In this document: positions 1 through 9,504 of the stretch, in pieces | How the letters are laid out: every line of letters starts with the position of its first letter | How positions within the stretch are numbered: position 1 is the stretch's first letter | Origin: Haloferula luteola | Lineage (GTDB): Bacteria > Verrucomicrobiota > Verrucomicrobiia > Verrucomicrobiales > Akkermansiaceae | Assembly: GCF_014201715.1 (NCBI RefSeq) | Contig: NZ_JACHFD010000008.1 | Coordinates: 1 to 64,000 of the forward strand | DNA: 64,000 bases | Reading direction: 5' to 3' | The notes under the pieces: generated by a model | Database searches by the model: none | What the model was told of the DNA's origin: nothing | Seen by the model: the letters and a program-made list of their open reading frames with translations, nothing else | Position numbers and translations under genes: made by a program

Positions 1-144
1 AAGCGTGCCATGGCTCGCGTCCCGAGGAAGCAGCGGGCGGGCCAGCGGGCGGAAATCGGGCTGGAACAGGGAGGGGTTTTTCGACAGTTTCAACAAGGCG
101 CGGATGATCAACTGCCTGCCCGCGCCGAGTCGAAAGCCCAATGA
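1..144 (+). CDS. Possible 3' end of an unidentified gene (partial)
   Basis: A reading frame is open from base 1 to a TGA at 142-144 and gives 47 residues rich in Arg, Gln and Ala. The start lies outside the window. No family motif is recognisable. It is read as a gene end because the frame stays open up to the short spacer that precedes the next small membrane gene on the same strand. A chance open frame in GC-rich DNA is equally possible, so this is a weak call. Confidence 0.2.
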   Translation, partial: KRAMARVPRKQRAGQRAEIGLEQGGVFRQFQQGADDQLPARAESKAQ

Positions 145-260
145 ATTCTCAAACCTCAACCCCGAAGTCGGAGCGCGCTGTCGGCAGGCAGTGACATTGC
201 TTCGACGTTCGACAGAAACCCCCGACAATAATGAAGCCAACTCTTGGAGGAAGGTTGACG

Positions 261-617
261 ATGGCTGTAGCCGCTCTTTGGGCCATTTCAATCTTCGGGA
301 TGATTGTTGGGCCAGAGGGCATCGCTGGGGCGAGCTGGTGTGTGATGATTGCTCTGTCATTCCCGCTGGCGATTTTGAGTGGAGCAGTCACCTCTATGGG
401 GATTTCTCCGATCAGCAGTTGCATCTGGTACTTCGCGCTGATGATCCCTAATTGCTTCCTTTGGGGCTACGGATCCGCCCGAATTCTTCGCATTGCTCAG
501 ATCATCATTCGGCCCACCTCGATCGACTGCTCGGTTCCGACTTACCCAACCACCGCCACCGAAAACCAAACCGTCGAACAAGTCGGTGGTGCCGACTCTC
601 GACAGCGGCCTTGTTGA
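261..617 (+). CDS. Small multi-pass membrane protein, unknown function
   Basis: The product is 118 residues. The ATG at 261 is preferred over the one at 231 because a strong Shine-Dalgarno (GGAGGAAGG, 246-254) sits just upstream. From the start there are three to four hydrophobic segments: residues about 2-20, 26-45 and 50-72, then a short one. The last ~25 residues are polar and unlike the rest, and they are encoded inside the hairpin at 544-619, so the stop lies within that structure. No homologous family is recognised. Base composition is lower in GC than the genes further right. The arrangement of a small ORF ending inside an inverted repeat resembles an integron gene cassette, but that is inference. 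Confidence 0.45.
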   Translation: MAVAALWAISIFGMIVGPEGIAGASWCVMIALSFPLAILSGAVTSMGISPISSCIWYFALMIPNCFLWGYGSARILRIAQIIIRPTSIDCSVPTYPTTATENQTVEQVGGADSRQRPC

Positions 618-619
618 GT
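544..619. repeat. attC-like imperfect inverted repeat
   Basis: The 76-base stretch starts with ACCCAAC (544-550, matching RYYYAAC) and ends with GTTGAGT (613-619, matching GTTRRRY). The two outer boxes are complementary at 6 of 7 positions. Just inside them, GCCACCG and the complement of the right arm (GCCGCTG) also pair partly. The centre can fold through GTCGA/TCGAC and GTCGG/CCGAC. The stop codon of the upstream small gene falls in the right box. This layout is that of integron attC sites. No integrase gene is in the window, and chance palindromes are possible. Confidence 0.35.
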
Positions 620-746
620 GAGCGGTTGGCTGGTAGTGTTTGAACCGTAAATCGAGCTGGCCGTCTCAGTTGCCCGGGCCGACACACCTTCAACGTTCGG
701 CAAGAATTGACTGGCGAGTTCGTAGCTCGTTGGCTTTAGATTCAAG

Positions 747-1040
747 ATGAGGCGTCTTCTTGCAGATCGGAGGAGCATCTTGGCGAATCTCGCGTTATGT
801 GCATTGTCCTGCCTGTATGCGATTTCATTTTGGTCGCCGCGATACTTTGTCTACAGTGAGTCCGATACCCATGTACAGCTTTCGATTTTGTCTTCCCTCA
901 GGGGTAGTCCGATTTCGGTACTCGCTGGAGGCTTCGCGCTGGTGTTTCTTGCGATGGCGTTGGCTGGTCTGAGCTTCGCCTCGACACCCTCAAAGCCCAA
1001 AAAACCAAAGCGCGGCTTCAAGAGTGAAGTGCAACACTAG
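747..1040 (+). CDS. Small membrane protein truncated by the IS30 element
   Basis: The frame gives 97 residues with two hydrophobic segments, about residues 12-30 and 57-78, followed by a lysine-rich tail. Function is unknown. The insertion sequence begins at 1014, so the last eight codons and the stop (TAG, 1038-1040) come from the left inverted repeat of the IS, and the native C-terminus is lost. A CTTCAACGTTCGG motif about 45 bases upstream closely matches one upstream of the preceding small gene, suggesting that both sit in similar units. The product may still be made as a fusion of native N-terminus and IS-encoded tail. Confidence 0.4.
   Translation: MRRLLADRRSILANLALCALSCLYAISFWSPRYFVYSESDTHVQLSILSSLRGSPISVLAGGFALVFLAMALAGLSFASTPSKPKKPKRGFKSEVQH
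1014..1037. repeat. IS30 terminal inverted repeat, left
   Basis: Reading inward, this end matches the right end at about 18 of 24 positions. The innermost block AAGTGCAACAC is identical apart from the position just before it. Confidence 0.75.
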
Positions 1041-1973
1041 CGGTTGATAGGAACAGTTCGTTTGGTGTGAGGAAGTTATAGCGCTCGCGCGGACGTTCGT
1101 TCAGTTCGGTGGCGATCCAGTCGCATTGTTCCTGGGTGAGCTTCTCCATGCTCGTGGCCTTGGGAAGATACTGCCGGATCAGACCGGCGGTGTTCTCGTT
1201 GGTTCCACGCTCCCACGAGTGGTGCGGCGGGGCGAAGTAGAAGCGCATCGAGAGCTTCTCTTCGATTTCTCGATCGCCATGAAATTCGCACCCATTGTCT
1301 GCAGTGATCGTCAAGTAACGTCGGCGATGGCGGTGCGTCAGCAGCATCATTGCCTTGAAGACTTCTTCTTTGGTGCGCGCCGTCAGCTTGGCGATTTGAA
1401 GATTCCCGGTCTTGCGTTCCACAAGCGTCAGGATGCTGGCCTTGCTGCTGCCCAGCACTGTATCCATTTCCCAGTGCCCGAGGCGGGAGCGGTTCTCCGC
1501 GCCGATCCGGCCGAGTCGCGATCGGCCGCTTACCTGCAAGCCTTCCGCGACTGTCATATTGGCGTACCGTTTGCGCCGCTTCTTCGAAGCCTGACGCAGA
1601 TTCGTGTGCAGATCGCCACCGTAACGGCGGTCGTCCCAGACGTGCTGGTAGATCGTCTCATGGCTGATGGAGACGATCCGGAACCGTTTCAGCCCCCCGA
1701 GCATCGGGCTGAGCTTCCTCCGGAGGAGGCTCCTGACGATCTCCCACACACGTATCCGCTGAAGCACGTGCCCTAGCGGCCTCGGGCCATCTGGCATGCG
1801 TGCAGGGGCTTGTATCGGCCATCGGTCGGATAGGCGTTGCGCCGAATCTCCCGGGAGATCGTGCTGGGACTCCGTCCAAGCTCGCGGGCAATCGCACGAA
1901 GGCTGAATTTCACTCGTCTCATCGCCCCGATCGGGTAGCGTTCGTCGTTGCTGAGTTGCTGGTGATTTTTCAT
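1018..1973 (-). pseudogene. IS30-family transposase, frameshifted
   Basis: The N-terminal part (start ATG at 1973) carries the IS30 helix-turn-helix (AIARELGRSPSTISREI) and runs to a TAG at 1773-1775. The sequence continues in another frame as VWEIVRSLLRRKLSP, then SHETIYQHVW and the DDE catalytic domain, ending at 1018. Catalytic residues are visible as D in GHWEMDTVLG, D in ITADNGCEF and E in TNENTAGLIRQYLPK. The segment usually reading WSPEQIAGRLK is also shortened (LSPMLGGLK), suggesting a small deletion. One or two lesions near 1730-1780 therefore separate the DNA-binding and catalytic halves. Programmed frameshifting is not typical of this family, so decay is the likelier reading. Confidence 0.8.
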
Positions 1974-2017
1974 AGGTGCAGCACCCGCCCCAATGCCCTT
2001 CCCAAGACGCAGAGCGG

Positions 2018-2041
2018 GTGTTGCACTTACTTGATGAATCC
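2018..2041. repeat. IS30 terminal inverted repeat, right
   Basis: This is the inverted partner of 1014-1037. It shares AAGTGCAACAC at the inner side and GGxTTCA at the outer side. It lies about 45 bases upstream of the transposase start on the minus strand. Confidence 0.75.
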
Positions 2042-2175
2042 AAGTAGTGGCTTTTGGTGTTGGTGGGGAACGATGGATGGTTCCCACCGTGGCTGGCCTT
2101 GGGTACGATCCTCTTTTTTGGAGGATGGGTTTCTCCTTCTTCATGTCAGGAGATCTGATGGAGTGGCAAAGAAGA

Positions 2176-2202
2176 GGGGCGGCTTCGCTGGGAAGCCGCC
2201 CC
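2176..2202 (-). terminator. Intrinsic terminator of the cco operon
   Basis: A perfect 11-bp stem (GGGGCGGCTTC / GAAGCCGCCCC) closes a 5-base loop about 50 bases beyond the ccoP stop. On the minus strand it is followed by a pyrimidine-rich TCTTCTTT stretch. Confidence 0.7.
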
Positions 2203-2253
2203 GGGTTTGAGCGGGATGGGGAGAAGGTGAAGCTCGTTTGAGTGTTCGTGAAT

Positions 2254-2892
2254 TTAGAGTCCGAAGTCCTTGGGGTTTTTGGAGATGATGAAGGCCGTGA
2301 CTTCGGCAATTTGCTCAGGAGTTAGGATTTGTCCCCATGCCTGCATGCGCGCTCCGTTGTGCCCTGCTGAGTCGGCGGGGGTTCCGTCGTTGATGAGGTT
2401 GAAGACTTCGAGTGGCTTGGCGCCATATTTCCATTGTCCATCGTTGAGAGGCAGTCCTGGGAGGGGGATCTTTTGTTCACCCACGCTCATGGTCGCACTC
2501 AAGTCAGCGGCATGGCAGGCGACGCAGTTGGTGCTGAAGATGGCTTCCCCGGCAGCGGTTTTCTCAGGATTGGTGGCCCATTCGTTGATCAAGGTTTGAT
2601 CATCGAGTTGGGAGAGGGTTGCGGCGAGGGCCTCGGATTTCTGTTCTTCAATTTGCACCAGGTGGGAAGTGATCTTCTGCTGGTCGGTTCGGTAGGTCCC
2701 GGTGTGGTAGTAGAGCACCCAATAGATGACGAACCAGGCGATCGCAAAGTAGAAGGTAAACAACCACCAGTTGGGAAGTTTCTGGTCGAACTCCTGAATG
2801 CCGTCGTATTCGTGTTCACGAAGGATGACTTCGCCTTTTGCTTGGGCGAACTCTCCGCGTTTGGGTTGCTGGCTTTCGGTTGGGTCAGACAT
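2254..2892 (-). CDS. ccoP: cbb3-type cytochrome c oxidase subunit III, mono-haem
   Basis: CcoP is the membrane-anchored cytochrome c subunit that passes electrons to CcoO/CcoN in the high-affinity cbb3 oxidase. The product is 212 residues from the ATG at 2892; the longer frame reaching 2964 would overlap ccoQ. The N-terminus has the family signature EYDGIQEFDQKLPNWW, followed by one membrane helix (residues about 42-62) and a periplasmic cytochrome domain with CVACH (123-127) and a likely axial Met in GARMQAW. Classical CcoP has two CxxCH haem sites and about 300 residues; here only one is present. The gene is last in the operon, 13 bases after ccoQ, with a terminator downstream. Confidence 0.9.
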   Translation of the reverse strand: MSDPTESQQPKRGEFAQAKGEVILREHEYDGIQEFDQKLPNWWLFTFYFAIAWFVIYWVLYYHTGTYRTDQQKITSHLVQIEEQKSEALAATLSQLDDQTLINEWATNPEKTAAGEAIFSTNCVACHAADLSATMSVGEQKIPLPGLPLNDGQWKYGAKPLEVFNLINDGTPADSAGHNGARMQAWGQILTPEQIAEVTAFIISKNPKDFGL

Positions 2893-2905
2893 GGTCGTGG
2901 AGAAA

Positions 2906-3079
2906 TTAGGATTCGTGGCCGGTTTCCTCGTCGAGGGGGAGGGTGGAGAGCCGCTCTCGTTCAACGGGGCGAAGCCGGATGGCGCGGATGGTGGTGACCA
3001 GGAAGACGGTGAACATGATGCCGAAGGCGATCATGGGAATGATGTTGGACCATTCCTCGTAGATGACTCTCTTGAACAT
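2906..3079 (-). CDS. ccoQ: cbb3 oxidase small subunit CcoQ
   Basis: A 57-residue reading frame lies between ccoNO and ccoP and starts MFKRVIYEEW. It has one transmembrane helix (residues about 13-30) followed by a charged cytoplasmic tail. Size, single helix and position between the O and P subunits identify it as CcoQ, a non-catalytic subunit that stabilises the CcoP-containing complex. It starts 26 bases after the ccoNO stop and ends 13 bases before ccoP. Sequence identity in this family is low, so the call rests mainly on context. Confidence 0.75.
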   Translation of the reverse strand: MFKRVIYEEWSNIIPMIAFGIMFTVFLVTTIRAIRLRPVERERLSTLPLDEETGHES

Positions 3080-3105
3080 GGGGTCTTGGAGTTGGGGAGA
3101 TGGTT

Positions 3106-5637
<2,532 letters not shown>

Positions 5638-5652
5638 GGTTGGGAGAGCGGT

Positions 5653-5793
5653 TTATTTTTCGTCATTGAAGGGGAGGAGGCTGTCGCGCTCGGGCGACGA
5701 CGATTTCGAGCGCCGGGATTCGCCGATGAAGCAGACGACGAAGATGCCGGCGAGGCAGCTACTGACGAAGATGGTCAAGGCGATGACGTTCAT
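5653..5793 (-). CDS. ccoS: cbb3 oxidase maturation protein CcoS
   Basis: The product is 46 residues starting MNVIALTIFVSS. It has one membrane helix (about 3-24) and a short charged C-terminal tail (GESRRSKSS). The start at 5793 is chosen because the longer frame adds no hydrophobic or family-like sequence. CcoS is required for inserting cofactors into the cbb3 oxidase. The size, helix and position 15 bases upstream of ccoNO support the call. No ccoI/ccoG/ccoH gene is present in the window, so the rest of the assembly set must lie elsewhere. Confidence 0.75.
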   Translation of the reverse strand: MNVIALTIFVSSCLAGIFVVCFIGESRRSKSSSPERDSLLPFNDEK

Positions 5794-5879
5794 GGTCGGA
5801 ACGATTCGAACGGGTGTGAGCGATCCGGTCCCCGCGTGGATTGCGCGAGGATGTGCGAATTCTGCTTCGAAAGCGTTCC

Positions 5880-6392
5880 TTAGGCGGCTTGCTGGTGGTG
5901 CAGCCACTCGAGGAAGCTGTCGGCGACGAGAGGCGCGAGGCAGCGTTGAGGGAATCCGTTGGGATCCAGAATGATGTGGAAATGTTCCCCGCCATCGCCT
6001 GGGAGCCCGAGAGCTGCCCGGAATCCGTGGGGGATTTCCGCCAAGAGGTCGGTGGCGGAGGGGTGATTGATGACGATTCTTCCCCGATGGGCGAGGGCGA
6101 CCAGCACTGAGGTGATCGGGTCGATATGGGGCGTTGGACCGGAGGGAGCGGAATCCACCAGGCCCAGCAAACGGCGCTGCGCTGGATCGGCCGCAATGGT
6201 TTCAATCACCTCGGAACCGAGGGAGACCCAATTGCCACCTGAGGATTCATCGAATTCGTTCAGGTGGCGGGCGATGGCGGCTGCGCAGGCGGGACGAGCA
6301 ACATCGCCGGTATCCAAGAGGATGAAGGGAGCTCCTGCGGTTTCCTCTGCAAGGAGCCAGTGGTGGAAGTCCGTGAGTGTGGAAATGGGCAT
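5880..6392 (-). CDS. Hypothetical protein upstream of the cco operon
   Basis: The product is 170 residues, soluble, with no signal peptide or membrane helix. It has an N-terminal TDFHHWLLAEE segment, a central acidic part, and an ending EHFHIILDPNGFPQRCL...FLEWLHHQQ. I do not recognise a family. It lies 86 bases upstream of ccoS on the same strand and could share a transcript, but no assembly-factor motif such as CxxC is visible. Codon use matches the neighbours, so it is likely a real, lineage-restricted gene. Confidence 0.6.
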   Translation of the reverse strand: MPISTLTDFHHWLLAEETAGAPFILLDTGDVARPACAAAIARHLNEFDESSGGNWVSLGSEVIETIAADPAQRRLLGLVDSAPSGPTPHIDPITSVLVALAHRGRIVINHPSATDLLAEIPHGFRAALGLPGDGGEHFHIILDPNGFPQRCLAPLVADSFLEWLHHQQAA

Positions 6393-6536
6393 GGGCGCGG
6401 GGATCGAGATTGGCCAGATCCTGATTCCCGGAAGGAAATCGCGCTCCGCGTGGCATGTCCAAGTGTGCGCGGATTTTGGCGGTTTGCGGCCGGATGGGGC
6501 TTCCTCTCTTCGGCCGCCCTGCCTAAGGGAACCGCC

Positions 6537-7280
6537 CTACGAAAGGGGCTGGTCAGTTTCGTGTCGCCGCCAGAGGGTGACCTGGGAGGAGGTCCACTGG
6601 AATTTGCGGGAGGTTTCGCGGATGAGGAAAGGTTCCTCGGAGACGTCAACGAGGTGGAAATCGGCCGTGAGGTGATCCCGGAGCCAATCGAGGGTGGGGC
6701 CCTTTGGCCAATGGGCCATGGGGGTGAATTCTCCCAGCCATGTGCAGGGAGTCGCCAAGATCAATTCGCCACCCGGGTTCATGAGGCTGGGAAGACGCTG
6801 GAGGAGGTGCTCCGGGTTTGGCAGTCGGCAAAGGAGGTTGGCCGCATGCAGTCGATCGAAGGTGCCCAAATCTGCGGGCAGATTCATGGCGTCACCTTGG
6901 CGGAATTGGACTTTTTGAGGATGAACTCCGTCGGGTAGCTGAGCCTCGAGTGGGGTGGACCGGTGGGCTTCGTCGTGCCGTCGATAGGGGACGGGAGATG
7001 TCCTGAGGGTTTCTGCAGCCCGGATGAAGGCGTGGGAGTAGTCGATGCCGAGGACGTGCTCGCAAGTCCTCGACATTTCGTAGGTGGAACGGCCGACTGC
7101 GCAGCCAAGGTCCAGGCCACGCATGCCCCCGGGGGAAAACCGGGAGCAGGTGCGTGTGGGAAAGTCCAGCGCTTCCCTCATTCCCGCTGGGGCGGAGGGA
7201 GGGAGGATTTCTTCAGGGCTTCCGTAGTGGAAGAGAAGATATTCGGAGAGGAGCTTCTCCGATTCGTAGGGGTTCTCCAT
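6537..7280 (-). CDS. Stand-alone methyltransferase of the OvoA C-terminal type
   Basis: The 247-residue protein begins MENPYESEKLLSEYLLFHYGS, a block typical of the C-terminal methyltransferase domain of OvoA, the putative 4-mercaptohistidine N1-methyltransferase of ovothiol synthesis. The SAM-binding motif I is GLDLGCAVGRSTYEMS, followed by the acidic strand end GIDYSHAFI and the motif LPADLGTFDRLHAAN. In OvoA this domain is fused to a sulfoxide synthase; here it is separate and no synthase gene is in the window. The start at 7280 gives a 4-base gap to the upstream peptidase gene; starting at 7313 would overlap it. The substrate is inferred from family only. Confidence 0.75.
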   Translation of the reverse strand: MENPYESEKLLSEYLLFHYGSPEEILPPSAPAGMREALDFPTRTCSRFSPGGMRGLDLGCAVGRSTYEMSRTCEHVLGIDYSHAFIRAAETLRTSPVPYRRHDEAHRSTPLEAQLPDGVHPQKVQFRQGDAMNLPADLGTFDRLHAANLLCRLPNPEHLLQRLPSLMNPGGELILATPCTWLGEFTPMAHWPKGPTLDWLRDHLTADFHLVDVSEEPFLIRETSRKFQWTSSQVTLWRRHETDQPLS

Positions 7281-7284
7281 GCGA

Positions 7285-8499
7285 TCAATCGCGACCGCCA
7301 GCGAGGGCGTCAATGATGTAGCGGGACGGGCGGAAGTTCTCGATGATGACTTCCTGGGTTCCGCCCCGGTTCATGCGGACTTCTTTGACGTTGAAGTTGG
7401 GCGTCTTGTGAGGGGCGAAGAGGATGTCGTCGTGGGTGGAGTTCTCGTGCTTTTTGAACATATCGGGGACGATGTCGCCGCCGAGATGGTCGTCGCGGCC
7501 GGTGGCGAGGTGACAGGTTCCGAGGACTTTTTCATCCTGAATATCTGCGCCGGAGACAGGGAGAACCTGGGTGCCGAAGCCCAGCTCGCCGAGGGTTCCT
7601 GTCATCGGGTCATCGGCCAAGCGGGCGTTGTGGGCCTCGATCGTGGCGGGATTTCCAGCAATGAGTTCGGACTGAATGATGCAGCGATCTTTGACGGTGA
7701 GAACACCGAGAGTGCCGTCTTCATATTTCATTGGAAAGTGGCCATTTGCGTCGGTTGGTACGAAGTAGACTTCACCGGCGGGAAGGTTGGCGACATCGGG
7801 AGCGGTGCCGTTGCAGAGTCCATGGGATTTCTGGGCTTCTTGCTGGGCCAATCCGAGCCAAGCGGTGAGGACGCGGCCGTCTTCGAGTTCGAAGTCGATC
7901 TCAATGTCATCCGCGCGGGTCATGGCGAGGCGAATGCGTTCGGCGTCAGCGGAGACCTCGTGGTAGTCGACGGCGAGTCCGGAGGAGAGGATGATGTCGT
8001 TGAGACCGTGAAGGGTGGCGCCCCGGAAGCCGAATTCTTTGCATTTTGCGGTCAGTGGCGCGGTGGCGGACCAGGTGGAGATGCAAAGGATGATATCGTA
8101 GTGGGGGTAGATATCGGCATCGAGAGAGAGGCGTTGGCCCTGCGTGTCCCAGACCTCATCTTGGAGGTCGAGATTGGAGCCATGAGTCGTGCGGTAGGCA
8201 AACATCTCGCCTCCGTTCATCCCGAGAGCTTCCATGGCGCCGCCATGAAGCGCCTGATAGAAGGCTTCGTGGGCTTTCTTTTGGACGGGGAAACCTTCTT
8301 TGGTGAGGAAGGTGAAGTTTTTGATCAGGGGGGCAGGGTCCTCGAAATCGGTGAGGATGCAGACCCGGCAGCCTTGGGTGGGTTCGAACACCGTTCCCAA
8401 CAAACTGACGAGGTCGAAGGGAGGAAACTGGCGGTTCTCGGGGTGAAGCAGGATTTCCTCAGCGAGGTAATCCGGGAGGGCTGGACTGGCAGGGCTCAT
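7285..8499 (-). CDS. M29-like (aminopeptidase T family) metallopeptidase
   Basis: The 404-residue cytoplasmic protein resembles thermophilic-type M29 aminopeptidases, which use two metal ions to remove N-terminal residues. The C-terminal half holds the expected ligand pattern: Glu in GTLGELGFGT, His in GTCHLATG and the HxD element in NSTHDDILF, with EVYFVPTDANG upstream. The gene reads directly into the OvoA-type methyltransferase with only 4 bases between them, so the two are probably co-transcribed and may act on the same small molecule or peptide. Substrate specificity cannot be read from sequence. Confidence 0.7.
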   Translation of the reverse strand: MSPASPALPDYLAEEILLHPENRQFPPFDLVSLLGTVFEPTQGCRVCILTDFEDPAPLIKNFTFLTKEGFPVQKKAHEAFYQALHGGAMEALGMNGGEMFAYRTTHGSNLDLQDEVWDTQGQRLSLDADIYPHYDIILCISTWSATAPLTAKCKEFGFRGATLHGLNDIILSSGLAVDYHEVSADAERIRLAMTRADDIEIDFELEDGRVLTAWLGLAQQEAQKSHGLCNGTAPDVANLPAGEVYFVPTDANGHFPMKYEDGTLGVLTVKDRCIIQSELIAGNPATIEAHNARLADDPMTGTLGELGFGTQVLPVSGADIQDEKVLGTCHLATGRDDHLGGDIVPDMFKKHENSTHDDILFAPHKTPNFNVKEVRMNRGGTQEVIIENFRPSRYIIDALAGGRD

Positions 8500-8665
8500 G
8501 AGGGGTCACCCTAGGGGCGGTGGAGGGGGGCGCAAGAGGAGTTTCGCGCATTTCTTGCCATGTCATGGGTCGTTCAGGGGAAGGGCTTTTCTCGGGTCCC
8601 GTCGAAATTCATGGGAACCAGGGAGGAGTGTGGATTCAGGGTGGGTTGATTTGCCAGAAAATGGG

Positions 8666-8680
8666 CTTTGCACTGCAAAG
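8666..8680. promoter_or_regulatory. Palindrome upstream of the Wzz-like gene
   Basis: CTTTGCA-C-TGCAAAG is a perfect 7-bp inverted repeat with a single central base, 13 bases before the ATG at 8694. It lies in the 194-bp divergent spacer shared with the M29 gene. The position suits a repressor operator or a leader hairpin. No binding protein is known. Confidence 0.4.
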
Positions 8681-8693
8681 TCGTGAGTTCTGA

Positions 8694-9494
8694 ATGGTGG
8701 GGATGAAAGTGGCTTTGATGGCTCTGGTGCTTGGGGGATTGTCTGGGTTCTGGGTGGTGAAGATGATGCTTACGGAGTGGATTTATGAATCGCACGCGAC
8801 GCTTGCGATGCGGAGCCCATCGGGCACTCCCAAGGAGCTGGAGGAGAGTGAGCGGTCATTGGTTTTTTCGGAGGCGGTGCTCGGAGAGGTGGTCGATCAG
8901 TTGGGACTGATGTCTCGTTGGTCCGTGGCTCGTGAGCGGGCGATGGGGTTGCTGGCGGGAAAGGTGAGGGTGGAGGCGATGCCGGGGGCCCAAATGATTC
9001 AGATTTGGGTCCGCGATGCTTCGGCGAGGGATTGTTCGATGTATGCGAATGCGCTTTCCGACGCGTATCGTCGGCGAAAGGTCATCATCGAGACGGCGAA
9101 ATCGGATGAGCGCTTGAAGGCCTTGCGGGAGGCGATTGCGGCGCAAGAGGCGATCGTGGAGGAGAAGCGGAAAGCGATGAAGGCTTTGCTTGAGGAGTCC
9201 AAAGGATCTCGGGATGCTGACCAGAGCGACTGGGAGGCGAGTCTGGCGAGCGAGGAGAACATTTTGAATCCTGAAGGGGATCCGGAGTCTCTCTATTCCC
9301 GGGAGATGCAGGGAAAGTCGATGGAGGCCCCCGAGCTCTCAGGAGAGGGAGATGAGGGGAAGGTGATTGCGCCTCTCACCTTCCCGAAGCCTGATGCTCG
9401 AAAGGATCTCCTGATGGGAACCGGGGTGGGCGTGCTGGCCGGAGGGGTGATGGGGGGGGTGTTGGAAAGGTGGCGTCGCCGGCGGCGAGATTGA
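8694..9494 (+). CDS. Wzz-like polysaccharide chain-length/co-polymerase protein
   Basis: The 266-residue protein has the Wzz topology. An N-terminal membrane helix (residues about 5-26) leads to a periplasmic domain with the early YESHATLAMRSP strand and a helical, coiled-coil middle (about 130-185, KALREAIAAQEAIVEEKRK). A C-terminal helix (about 238-256) ends in a basic WRRRRRD tail. Such proteins set the chain length of O-antigen or exopolysaccharide. No tyrosine-kinase domain is fused and no other polysaccharide-synthesis gene is adjacent, so its partner is unknown. Alternative start codon: ATG at 8703. Confidence 0.65.
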   Translation: MVGMKVALMALVLGGLSGFWVVKMMLTEWIYESHATLAMRSPSGTPKELEESERSLVFSEAVLGEVVDQLGLMSRWSVARERAMGLLAGKVRVEAMPGAQMIQIWVRDASARDCSMYANALSDAYRRRKVIIETAKSDERLKALREAIAAQEAIVEEKRKAMKALLEESKGSRDADQSDWEASLASEENILNPEGDPESLYSREMQGKSMEAPELSGEGDEGKVIAPLTFPKPDARKDLLMGTGVGVLAGGVMGGVLERWRRRRRD

Positions 9495-9504
9495 AGCAGG
9501 GATC

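Larger units (their letters stand above)
1014..2041 (-). mobile_element. IS30-family insertion sequence, about 1.03 kb
   Basis: One IS30-type transposase fills the element and is flanked by imperfect terminal inverted repeats at 1014-1037 and 2018-2041. Size, DDE transposase type and terminal repeat length all fit the IS30 family. The transposase stop codon lies inside the left repeat. No clear target duplication is seen at the junctions. The element interrupts the small membrane gene that starts at 747. The transposase reading frame is broken, so this copy is probably inactive unless frameshifting or complementation in trans occurs. Confidence 0.8.

Noticed and set aside
6393-6536. Search for a small gene or RNA between the hypothetical and methyltransferase genes
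   Set aside because: No frame with a plausible start and no stable structure was found in the 144 bases.
7279-8514. A 411-residue plus-strand frame
   Set aside because: It is the antisense of the M29-like gene, whose metal ligands and codon pattern support the minus strand.
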